Of a stretch of 64,000 nucleotides of DNA, positions 57,099 to 64,000 are shown piece by piece. A model generated the notes under the pieces. It ran no database searches. It saw only the letters and a program-made list of their open reading frames with translations, and was not told the DNA's origin. Both the position numbers and the translations under genes were made by a program. The stretch is taken from positions 62,001 through 126,000 of the forward strand of contig JAFTGL010000009.1 in assembly GCA_017457955.1 (NCBI GenBank). The letters run 5' to 3'. This stretch comes from Ruminococcus sp. Its GTDB lineage: Bacteria > Bacillota > Clostridia > Oscillospirales > Acutalibacteraceae. The stretch's first letter is position 1. Each line of letters starts with the position of its first letter.

Positions 57099-58391
57099 TT
57101 GAATTTCTATATTATAACACTCGGCTGTAAAGTAAATCAGTATGAATCGGAGCTGATGGCGGAATTGTTGACTTCGGCGGGCTATACAAAAGCTGAAAGT
57201 TATAACTCCTGCGATATCTGTATCATCAACTCCTGTACGGTGACCGCCACAGGCGATGCGAAGAACCGCAAATATGTCCATCGTGTCCGCAGAGAAAACC
57301 CCGATTGTATCGTTGTCCTTTGCGGATGTATGCCTCAGGCGTTTGCCGATCAAACCGAATTATTCGACGGCTGTGATATCGTGATGGGGAATACCGCCCG
57401 CCGTGATATCGTACCTGTTATCGACGAATATCTCTTGACGCGTCAGCAGATCATCCGTATCACTCCGCATGAAAAGGATGAAGCTTTTGAGCCGATGAGG
57501 ATATCTGCTTTTAACGAGCGTACCCGTGCCTGCATCAAAATCCAGGATGGCTGTAACCGTTTTTGCACCTACTGTATCATTCCGTATGCCCGCGGAAGAG
57601 TCCGTTCCAAGCCGCTTGAAGTTATCCGTGACGAAGCATTGGAGTTAGCGAAAAACGGCTTCAAGGAAGTTGTACTGGTTGGTATCAATCTGTCTACTTA
57701 CGGTCAAGAACTGGATTCAAATATCTATGACGCCGTAAAAGCGGTATGTGAGATCGAAGGGATAGAGCGTGTTCGCTTAGGTTCGATCGAGCCCGAACGC
57801 ATGACGGAGGATATCCTTGCTAAGCTTGCGGCAGAAGAAAAGTTCTGCCCGCACTTTCATCTTTCTTTACAGGCGGGCTGTGATAATACGCTTAAGCGTA
57901 TGCGCAGGCATTATGATACCGCCGAATATGCCCGCATTGTCGCAGATATCCGGCGGCTTTTTGAGAATCCTTCGATCACAACCGATGTGATGGTTGGATT
58001 TGTAGGGGAGAGTGAAGAGGATTTCGAAACCTCTGTCGCTTTCTGTGATGAGATCGGCTTTGCGAAAACCCATGTTTTTCCGTATTCGCGCCGAAAAGGA
58101 ACCGCTGCCGACCGCATGGACGGTCATATCGACGAGCGGATCAAGCATGCGCGAGCCGATATCATGATCGCGCATACATTGGAACAGCAGCGCAAGTTCA
58201 TGCAAAGTCAAGTCGATTCAGTTCAGCCCGTACTGTTTGAAACACGTTCCAAAGACGGTTATCATGAAGGTTTCACCAAAAATTATACGAAAGTCAAGGT
58301 AAAAGACGAATCAATTATCGGCGGCGAGATCCTTGATGTCCATATTACAGAAGCGTATGATGATTACTGTGTCGGCGAGGTCGTCAGATAA
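57099..58391 (+). CDS. mtaB: tRNA t6A37 methylthiotransferase MtaB
   Basis: 430 residues starting at TTG with a GTGGTGAT site. The N-terminal MTTase domain has cysteines in TLGCKVNQYES, NSCTVTA and CGCMPQ. The radical SAM motif is CNRFCTYCIIPYARGRVRSK (about 149-168). A C-terminal TRAM-like part ends the protein. It thiomethylates N6-threonylcarbamoyladenosine 37 of tRNA. The end overlaps the convergent GH10-like gene by 28 bases. Confidence 0.95.
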   Translation: MNFYIITLGCKVNQYESELMAELLTSAGYTKAESYNSCDICIINSCTVTATGDAKNRKYVHRVRRENPDCIVVLCGCMPQAFADQTELFDGCDIVMGNTARRDIVPVIDEYLLTRQQIIRITPHEKDEAFEPMRISAFNERTRACIKIQDGCNRFCTYCIIPYARGRVRSKPLEVIRDEALELAKNGFKEVVLVGINLSTYGQELDSNIYDAVKAVCEIEGIERVRLGSIEPERMTEDILAKLAAEEKFCPHFHLSLQAGCDNTLKRMRRHYDTAEYARIVADIRRLFENPSITTDVMVGFVGESEEDFETSVAFCDEIGFAKTHVFPYSRRKGTAADRMDGHIDERIKHARADIMIAHTLEQQRKFMQSQVDSVQPVLFETRSKDGYHEGFTKNYTKVKVKDESIIGGEILDVHITEAYDDYCVGEVVR

Positions 58392-59563
58392 CGGATCACG
58401 TTTTGCACTTCTTCTTCGTTATCCTCATTATGAAAGCTGTCGTAGCTGTACAGCATGAAGCCGTCTGTTCCCGCGCTTCTGGTAATATCTATTTCTGTTC
58501 TGAGGATGTCGTCGTTATCCAGCCATGTGCCGCTGTCGGCGTCCGTACCGGCTTTATAAGCTGGAATTCCGACATATAACGATAGGTGATCATGCTTAGA
58601 CATCTTCAGCCAATCCGATAACCCGTCCTCAAAGGTCAGCGCCGGATTATCCAGAGAAAAGTATATCTGCGGACAGATGTAGTCGATATAACCTTCTTCG
58701 GCGCACCATGCTTCGACGTCGGCATACAGTTCTTTGTTGTTACCGAGATTGCCCTGCGGAGAAATGCCGAATAAGACGTTTTTATCCGTTTGACGGATGC
58801 TTTGATATACCTGCGCGATCATGCGGTTGACGTTATCCTTGCGGAACTCTTCCAGCGAAAGAGAATCATCTGTGTTTTCGCGGTATGCTTCATAATCATC
58901 CGCGTCAAAATCGCCGCAGTCGGGCGGGTAGAAGTAATCGTCAAATTGTATTCCGTCGATATCATAGTTTTCCGCCAGTTCCTTCGCTCCGTCGGCAATC
59001 AATCCGATCGCCTTATCTGACGCAGGATTCAGATATAAACTGCCGTTGACCTCAACGCCGATATCGTTATCTTTGATATACGGATGGTCGTTGCTGAGTT
59101 CGGACGGTGTTTCTTTCGTCGTGATACGGTAAGGATTCACCCACGCGTGTACCATGATGTTCAGCTCGTGAGCTTTAGTTACAATATATTCAAGCGGATC
59201 GTATCCCGGATCTTCACCCTGTGTACCGGTCAGGATATGCGACCACGGAAAGGCTTTTGACCGATAGATCGCGTCGCAGAACGGGCGCACCTGTACAATC
59301 ATCGTGTTAAGATTCGCACTTTCCATATCCGCGAGAACAGTGTCGATCTTGTCCTTAAAAGCGCCTTCTTTATCCGCTTCGTTCTCTACGTCAAGCGTCA
59401 TATAGGTCACCCATACGCCGCGCATTTCTTCTGTGGGTTTTTCTACAGTTGTTTGTATGATTTCTGCTTTTTTCGGTGCACTCTTGTCCTTGTCTGCGAC
59501 ATAGACGATAGAAGCCGCTAAAAAGATAAACGATAGTATTAACGGTACAATTCTTTTGATCAT
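58364..59563 (-). CDS. Secreted GHL10 (DUF187)-family glycoside hydrolase-like protein
   Basis: 399 residues with an N-terminal signal anchor (~5-22). MRGVWVTYMTLDV, then NTMIVQVRPFCDAIY, IMVHAWVNPYRI, and DGIQFDDYFYP are family signatures of GHL10 TIM barrels. Substrate unknown; family members act on or near cell-wall or exopolysaccharides. Convergent with mtaB. Confidence 0.88.
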   Translation of the reverse strand: MIKRIVPLILSFIFLAASIVYVADKDKSAPKKAEIIQTTVEKPTEEMRGVWVTYMTLDVENEADKEGAFKDKIDTVLADMESANLNTMIVQVRPFCDAIYRSKAFPWSHILTGTQGEDPGYDPLEYIVTKAHELNIMVHAWVNPYRITTKETPSELSNDHPYIKDNDIGVEVNGSLYLNPASDKAIGLIADGAKELAENYDIDGIQFDDYFYPPDCGDFDADDYEAYRENTDDSLSLEEFRKDNVNRMIAQVYQSIRQTDKNVLFGISPQGNLGNNKELYADVEAWCAEEGYIDYICPQIYFSLDNPALTFEDGLSDWLKMSKHDHLSLYVGIPAYKAGTDADSGTWLDNDDILRTEIDITRSAGTDGFMLYSYDSFHNEDNEEEVQNVIRYLTTSPTQ

Positions 59564-59583
59564 TTCATCACTCCGAGGTTATT

Positions 59584-59862
59584 TTGAAGATTCTGATTAT
59601 TTATTTGATTGTTATGAATATTTTCGCGGTCATCATCACCGTGCATGATAAGCTCGCCGCAAAAGGTCATCGCTGGCGCGTCAAAGAACGCACCTTGATG
59701 TTGATCGCGGCGTTAGGCGGTTCGCCGATGATGTATCTGACCATGCTGATGATCCGACATAAAACGAAAAAGCCGCTCTTTATGGTGGGAATTCCGCTGA
59801 TACTTTTCGCCGAACTCGCCGTTCTGTTTCTGGTACTGCACTATGGCTTTGGGAAGATATGA
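59584..59862 (+). CDS. DUF1294 membrane protein
   Basis: 92 residues from TTG with GAGGTT upstream. Three membrane helices with the family motif DKLAAKGHRWRVKERTLM and a GGSPMMYLTMLMIRHKTKKP block. Function unknown. Its last 20 bases overlap the RluA gene, so they are cotranscribed. Confidence 0.85.
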   Translation: MKILIIYLIVMNIFAVIITVHDKLAAKGHRWRVKERTLMLIAALGGSPMMYLTMLMIRHKTKKPLFMVGIPLILFAELAVLFLVLHYGFGKI

Positions 59863-60715
59863 GTTCACCGTCGGTCGGCAGTCTGATATGAAGACGCTGA
59901 AAACCTTTTTGCGGCAGGAGTGCAGGATATCCGCCCGCACGATGACGGTCATTAAATACACGGGAGGCAGTATCACTGTCAATGGCAGAGAACTGCGCGC
60001 TCATGATTCCGTACATTCCGGTGAAAAAGTCAAAATCTGTCTGCCGCGTGAGCATAATAATATTGAACCCGTCAAAGGAAAACTCGATATCCTCTATGAA
60101 GACGATCATCTCCTTATTATCAACAAACCTGCCGATATGCCTGTTCACCCGACCAAAATCCATCAACTGGACACACTGGCGAATATCGTTTCATATTATC
60201 AGCAGAACAGGGGAGAGGACTACACCTTCCGCGCCTTAAACAGACTCGATAAGGATACATCAGGCTGTGTGATCCTCGTCAAAGACCGTATCGCGTACAG
60301 CTTGGTAAAGCCGACTGTCCGCAAGACTTATATCGCGGTTTGCGAGGGATTCATCAAAGAAAGCGGAACAGTCAATGCACCGATCGCGTTATCGCACGAC
60401 AGCAAGATAAAACGCTGTATCAGTGATCAGGGTGCAGAAGCGTTAACCCATTATCAGCCTTTGCAATACGGTAATGGGCATACCTTATGTGAACTGTGGC
60501 TTGACACAGGCAGAACCCATCAAATACGCTGTCATATGAGCAGTATCGGCTATCCGCTTGCGGGCGACGATCTGTACGGCGGCAGTTTGCAACGGATCGG
60601 CAGACAGGCTCTGCATTGTCAGAAGGTCACTTTGATACATCCCGTAACGCATGAAACACTACACATTACAACAGATATTCCGAAAGAGTTTTACGGTATA
60701 ATAAACGAGGGCTGA
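59843..60715 (+). CDS. RluA-family pseudouridine synthase
   Basis: 290 residues. S4-like RNA-binding domain at the N-terminus (~15-75), then the catalytic domain with active Asp D136 in NRLDKDTSGC and TGRTHQIRCHMSSIGYPLAGDDLYGG. It isomerises uridines of rRNA or tRNA; specific sites unknown. The first ATG has no clear ribosome-binding site, so the start may lie a few codons later. Confidence 0.92.
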   Translation: MALGRYEFTVGRQSDMKTLKTFLRQECRISARTMTVIKYTGGSITVNGRELRAHDSVHSGEKVKICLPREHNNIEPVKGKLDILYEDDHLLIINKPADMPVHPTKIHQLDTLANIVSYYQQNRGEDYTFRALNRLDKDTSGCVILVKDRIAYSLVKPTVRKTYIAVCEGFIKESGTVNAPIALSHDSKIKRCISDQGAEALTHYQPLQYGNGHTLCELWLDTGRTHQIRCHMSSIGYPLAGDDLYGGSLQRIGRQALHCQKVTLIHPVTHETLHITTDIPKEFYGIINEG

Positions 60716-60725
60716 TCCAGCCCTC
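60707..60725. terminator. Shared hairpin at convergent gene ends
   Basis: 7-bp stem GAGGGCT / AGCCCTC with 5-base loop. It includes the last bases of the RluA stop codon and abuts the stop of the TIGR04086 gene. Confidence 0.65.
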
Positions 60726-61129
60726 TATTTGATATGTACCTTTTCTTTTCTGTTGACGCCCACGATACCGCCCGCTATCCCGCAGATAAGAACGGCGGCG
60801 ATCCGAATGATCGTCAGGATACCGATATCATTGCCGGAGATACTCATTCCGCACGCGAACAAAATCACTAATGAGATCCCCGCGCAAATCAAGCCTATGA
60901 TCAGACCGCTGTTCTTCGCGATTGCGGAAGCGATATACGCACCTATTAAAACACTCAGTCCCTCAACACCGATCATCACATAGTCGATGATACCGTAGGG
61001 GACGCCTGACATGAACTTTACGATAAGAGCGAATATGCACGTCAGCAGTACGCACAGCACTAATGAGACTATGATCCCGATCAGAACAGCGTTACGGATA
61101 CGTTTACCATCATTGATAAAAACAGACAT
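60725..61129 (-). CDS. TIGR04086-family membrane protein
   Basis: 134 residues, four membrane helices (~15-37, ~48-65, ~72-92, ~103-124) with a short polar N-terminus and a basic C-terminus (VNRKEKVHIK). The size, topology and location after yajC in Firmicutes match this uncharacterised family. Confidence 0.75.
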   Translation of the reverse strand: MSVFINDGKRIRNAVLIGIIVSLVLCVLLTCIFALIVKFMSGVPYGIIDYVMIGVEGLSVLIGAYIASAIAKNSGLIIGLICAGISLVILFACGMSISGNDIGILTIIRIAAVLICGIAGGIVGVNRKEKVHIK

Positions 61130-61133
61130 AAAA

Positions 61134-61166
61134 AATCACCCCTGTACATCCTATGCAGGGGTGATT
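61134..61166 (-). terminator. Terminator downstream of yajC
   Basis: AATCACCCCTG / CAGGGGTGATT, 11 bp, with an 11-base loop; on the minus strand TTTTT follows. It separates yajC from the TIGR04086 gene. Confidence 0.9.
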
Positions 61167-61170
61167 GATC

Positions 61171-61587
61171 TTATTCGTTATTCTTCTTTGCTTCTTTTTC
61201 TTCTTTCGCGGCCTGCTTAGCGGCTTTCTTTGCTTCACGCTTTTCCTGAAGCTCTTTGAGCTTATCCTCTTTGCTCTTCTCAGCAGGCGTATCCTTCACG
61301 GTGTCTACACTGGAGATAGCCCATTTCTTGAACTTCATCTTGGTGCGGTCGGGACCTGTCTCGATCACGAAAGCGTCCTCGTCCTCTTTTACCGCGATGA
61401 TTCTGCCCTGAATACCGCCGATGGTGGTGATATCGTCACCGATGGCGATGTTATTGCGCATCTCCTGTTCCTGTTTCTTTTTCTTTGAATTCGGACGGAT
61501 GAGCAAAAAGTAAAGTACGGCAAATAAGCCGATGTAAATCAGAATAATCCACCAGCTGCCGCCGGCGCCGCCGTTAGTTCCAAACAT
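61171..61587 (-). CDS. yajC: Preprotein translocase subunit YajC
   Basis: 138 residues. Gly-rich N-terminus, single membrane helix (WWIILIYIGLFAVLYFLLI) followed by RPNSKKKKQEQ, and the beta-rich domain DDITTIGGIQGRIIAVKEDE. The tail is a long Lys/Glu/Ala-rich helix. Auxiliary subunit of the Sec translocon. It sits downstream of tgt as in many bacteria. Confidence 0.95.
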   Translation of the reverse strand: MFGTNGGAGGSWWIILIYIGLFAVLYFLLIRPNSKKKKQEQEMRNNIAIGDDITTIGGIQGRIIAVKEDEDAFVIETGPDRTKMKFKKWAISSVDTVKDTPAEKSKEDKLKELQEKREAKKAAKQAAKEEKEAKKNNE

Positions 61588-61667
61588 AATATATCTTCCT
61601 TTCTTTTTTATACCATTTTATTATATCAGTTATAGAAATAGATTACAATGAACAATTAATCAAAAAA

Positions 61668-62798
61668 TCAGATACGTTTATCCAGTATATCTTTATATTT
61701 TGTATAAAATTCCGTGAAAGTGCCATCGTCAAGATGGTCACGGATTCTTTGCATCAACGTATTATAAAAATACAGATTATGCATAACAGCCAGCCGCATA
61801 CCTAGCATTTCTTTGGCTTTGAGCAAATGTCGGATGTAGGCGCGGGTATGCCGCTGACATACGGGACAATCACAAGCGCTGTCGATAGGGGAGTCATCCA
61901 GTTCATATTTCGCGTTGTTGATGTTGATGATACCGCTCCATGTGAACAGGTGCCCGTGTCGGGCATTGCGCGAGGGCATGACGCAGTCGAACAGATCGAC
62001 GCCTCTGTAAACGGCTTCGAGAATGTTGACAGGCGTACCGACGCCCATCAGGTAGCGGGGCTTATCGGCAGGAGTGAACGGCTCCACCGCCTCGATGATC
62101 TCATACATCGTTTCAGCCGGTTCACCGACCGCAAGTCCGCCGATGGCGTAGCCGTCAAGATCAAATTCTGCGATCTCCTTCATGTGGTCGATCCTCAGAT
62201 CGCGGTAGGTCGCGCCTTGATTGATACCGAACAGCATTTGGTGAGGGTTGATGGTATCTTCCAGTGAATTGAGCCTGTCCATCTCTTTTTTACAGCGTTC
62301 AAGCCAATTGGTGGTTCTTCGGATAGAAGCCTTCGCGTATTCATATTCCGCGGGATTCTCCACACATTCATCGAACGCCATCGCGATCGTCGAGCCCAAA
62401 TTCGACTGGATCCGCATGCTTTCCTCGGGACCCATAAAAATCCGTCTGCCGTCAATATGGGAGTTGAAGATAACGCCTTCTTCCTTGATGTTGTTCAGCT
62501 TCGCGAGAGAAAACACCTGAAAGCCGCCTGAATCCGTGAGGATAACGCCGTCCCAGCCTGTCATCTTGTGGAGTCCGCCGAGCTTGCGGACGGTCTCATC
62601 ACCAGGACGCAGGTGCAGATGATAGGTGTTGCTCAGCATGACCTGCGTGTTGATATTCTTCAAATCATAAGCGGACAGCCCGCCTTTGATCGCGCCGCAG
62701 GTCGCGACATTCATGAACGCCGGCATCTGCACCGTACCGTGTACGGTCTTGAATTCTCCGCGCCGCGCGTTTCCTTCTTTTTTTATCAATTGATACAT
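61668..62798 (-). CDS. tgt: tRNA-guanine(34) transglycosylase
   Basis: 376 residues. Motifs: nucleophile region LTDSGGFQVFSL (about 90-101), GGLAVGEP, MGVGTPVNILEAVYRGVD with the second Asp, and the zinc site CDCPVCQRHTRAYIRHLL (about 309-326). It exchanges G34 for preQ1 in tRNAs with GUN anticodons. Nine bases downstream of queA. Confidence 0.97.
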   Translation of the reverse strand: MYQLIKKEGNARRGEFKTVHGTVQMPAFMNVATCGAIKGGLSAYDLKNINTQVMLSNTYHLHLRPGDETVRKLGGLHKMTGWDGVILTDSGGFQVFSLAKLNNIKEEGVIFNSHIDGRRIFMGPEESMRIQSNLGSTIAMAFDECVENPAEYEYAKASIRRTTNWLERCKKEMDRLNSLEDTINPHQMLFGINQGATYRDLRIDHMKEIAEFDLDGYAIGGLAVGEPAETMYEIIEAVEPFTPADKPRYLMGVGTPVNILEAVYRGVDLFDCVMPSRNARHGHLFTWSGIININNAKYELDDSPIDSACDCPVCQRHTRAYIRHLLKAKEMLGMRLAVMHNLYFYNTLMQRIRDHLDDGTFTEFYTKYKDILDKRI

Positions 62799-62807
62799 GT
62801 TTACCTC

Positions 62808-63833
62808 TTATAAAATAGCCATCGCGTCGCCGAAGGAGAAAAAGCGGTATTTTTCTTTTACAGCAATATCATAGGCTTTCATCGTTTTATCATATCCGTA
62901 AAAAGCGGATACCAGCATGATCAGCGTGCTTTCGGGAAGGTGAAAGTTGGTGATCAGTCCGTCCAGCACTTTAAATTCAAAGCCGGGATAGATGAAGATC
63001 TCCGTGTAGCCGTCACAGGCTTTGATCTCACCGTATTCCGCGGCAACGCTCTCCAAGGTACGGCAGGAGGTGGTGCCTACGGCGATGACACGCTTTCCGT
63101 TCGCTTTGGTTGCTTTTATCAGCTCAGCGGTTTCTTTCGGCACTTCATAATGCTCGCTGTGCATTTTGTGCTTTGTCACATCATCTACTTTAACAGGACG
63201 GAAGGTGCCTAAACCGACATGCAGTGTTACATATCCGATGTTCACGCCCTTCTCACGAATCTTGTCGAGAAGCTCATTGGTAAAATGCAGTCCCGCGGTC
63301 GGAGCGGCTGCCGAACCCAGCTCATGCGAGTAAACGGTCTGATACCGTTCCTGATCCTCTAATTTTTCAGTGATGTAAGGGGGGAGCGGCATTTGACCGA
63401 TTTTGTCGAGCGTTGTGAAAATATTATCTTCACATGTCAAGTCAACGATACGGTTGCCGTCATCAATGATATCGACGACCTCAGCTTTGAGTAAACCGTC
63501 GCCGAAGATAAACTTCGCGCCGATCTTCGCTTTTCTGCCGGGCTTGACCAGCGTTTCCCATCGATTGCCGGAAAGCTGTTTTAACAATAAGAACTCTATC
63601 TTTGCTCCCGTATCCTCCTTGTATCCGTAGATACGCGCGGGAATAACGCGGGAGTCGTTGACGATCAGGCAATCGCCCTCGTTCAGACAGTCGATGATAT
63701 CGTAAAAATGCTTGTGTTCAATAATATCGTTGTCCTTATGAAGTACCATCAGGCGGGAGTGGTCGCGCGGCTCGATCGGCGTCTGCGCGATCTGCTCCTG
63801 CGGCAAATCATAGTAAAAGTCGCTTGTTTTCAT
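62808..63833 (-). CDS. queA: tRNA preQ1(34) S-adenosylmethionine ribosyltransferase-isomerase
   Basis: 341 residues from the ATG at 63833 ([19 protein letters not shown]), with GAGG spaced correctly; an upstream frame from 63884 would add 17 residues not seen in the family. Conserved [30 protein letters not shown] and [11 protein letters not shown]. It transfers ribosyl from SAM to form epoxyqueuosine after Tgt acts. No biosynthetic preQ1 genes in the window. Confidence 0.96.
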   Translation of the reverse strand: MKTSDFYYDLPQEQIAQTPIEPRDHSRLMVLHKDNDIIEHKHFYDIIDCLNEGDCLIVNDSRVIPARIYGYKEDTGAKIEFLLLKQLSGNRWETLVKPGRKAKIGAKFIFGDGLLKAEVVDIIDDGNRIVDLTCEDNIFTTLDKIGQMPLPPYITEKLEDQERYQTVYSHELGSAAAPTAGLHFTNELLDKIREKGVNIGYVTLHVGLGTFRPVKVDDVTKHKMHSEHYEVPKETAELIKATKANGKRVIAVGTTSCRTLESVAAEYGEIKACDGYTEIFIYPGFEFKVLDGLITNFHLPESTLIMLVSAFYGYDKTMKAYDIAVKEKYRFFSFGDAMAIL

Positions 63834-63906
63834 ATTCTTGACCTCTGTATCGGAATTTGCATAAAAAGTACAGGTATATAACACCCATATTATTACATAA
63901 TTGAAA

Positions 63907-63936
63907 TTGACAAAGTAATGGAAGATATGGTATATT
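63907..63936 (+). promoter_or_regulatory. Sigma-A promoter reading out of the window
   Basis: TTGACA (63907-63912), 18-base spacer, TATATT (63931-63936). It is divergent from queA and likely drives a gene beyond the right edge. The remaining bases to 64000 show no start codon with ribosome-binding site. Confidence 0.65.
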
Positions 63937-64000
63937 AATTACTGAATATAGGGATATTTAGTATTCGGTATTTATTTGCCTATAACATAATATCTTATTA

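Overview
The window looks like a chromosome segment of an anaerobic gut Firmicute of the Ruminococcus/Oscillospiraceae type. The evidence is a PolC-type replicase, the Firmicute gene order pyrH-frr-uppS-cdsA-dxr-rseP-ispG-polC, a V-type rather than F-type rotary ATPase operon, a YlmC/YmxH-type sporulation protein, a SleB-like hydrolase, and a secreted alpha-amylase with a dockerin and a starch-binding module. No tRNA, rRNA or CRISPR array was recognised.

Left backbone (1-28.2 kb). A V-ATPase operon (I-K-E-C-F-A-B-D) carries the Na+-binding signature in its K ring subunit. A divergently read BlaI/M56 sensor pair follows, with two palindromic operators upstream. Next come YlmC, a SleB-like secreted protein, rpsB-tsf behind a strongly structured leader, the envelope/isoprenoid/translation cluster ending in polC, an AI-2E-family membrane protein, and the dockerin amylase.

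Accessory region (28.2-56.6 kb). It is visibly AT-richer and made of several modules. (a) A large serine recombinase and a TnpW-like small protein. (b) A structured RNA candidate with its own promoter and terminator, followed by a SLOG-family gene. (c) A tyrosine integrase bracketed by 19-bp near-identical direct repeats. (d) A five-gene operon (32.7-44.3 kb) encoding secreted peptidoglycan-directed enzymes (GH24 lysozyme fused to an M14 peptidase, a C39-like peptidase, a CHAP enzyme) with cohesin and dockerin modules, plus a two-cohesin scaffoldin and a membrane-anchored single-cohesin protein. I read it as a cellulosome-like bacteriolytic complex and consider it the main discovery candidate. 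(e) A mobilisation/AbiE module: AbiEii/AbiEi, a frameshifted relaxase, and MobC. (f) A defence-like tail: a DUF4238/SEC-C protein, an MBL-TM-MBL operon, and a GNAT/paired TM protein/radical SAM operon. Several genes here are broken by single frameshifts or in-frame stops, whereas the backbone genes are intact.

Right backbone (56.7-64 kb). A Crh-like HPr protein without the active histidine, mtaB, a GH10-like secreted hydrolase, DUF1294, an RluA pseudouridine synthase, a TIGR04086 membrane protein, and the yajC-tgt-queA tRNA queuosine/secretion cluster on the minus strand.

How the parts may work together (inference): the type-A dockerins of the lytic enzymes (NMKDIVLLQQYLNGW-like) would bind the cohesins of the scaffoldin and of the enzymes themselves, giving branched assemblies. 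The scaffoldin's own dockerin is of a different type, closer to the amylase dockerin, and could attach it to the anchored cohesin or to host scaffolds. Mobility genes on both sides suggest the cluster is cargo of an integrative mobilisable element.
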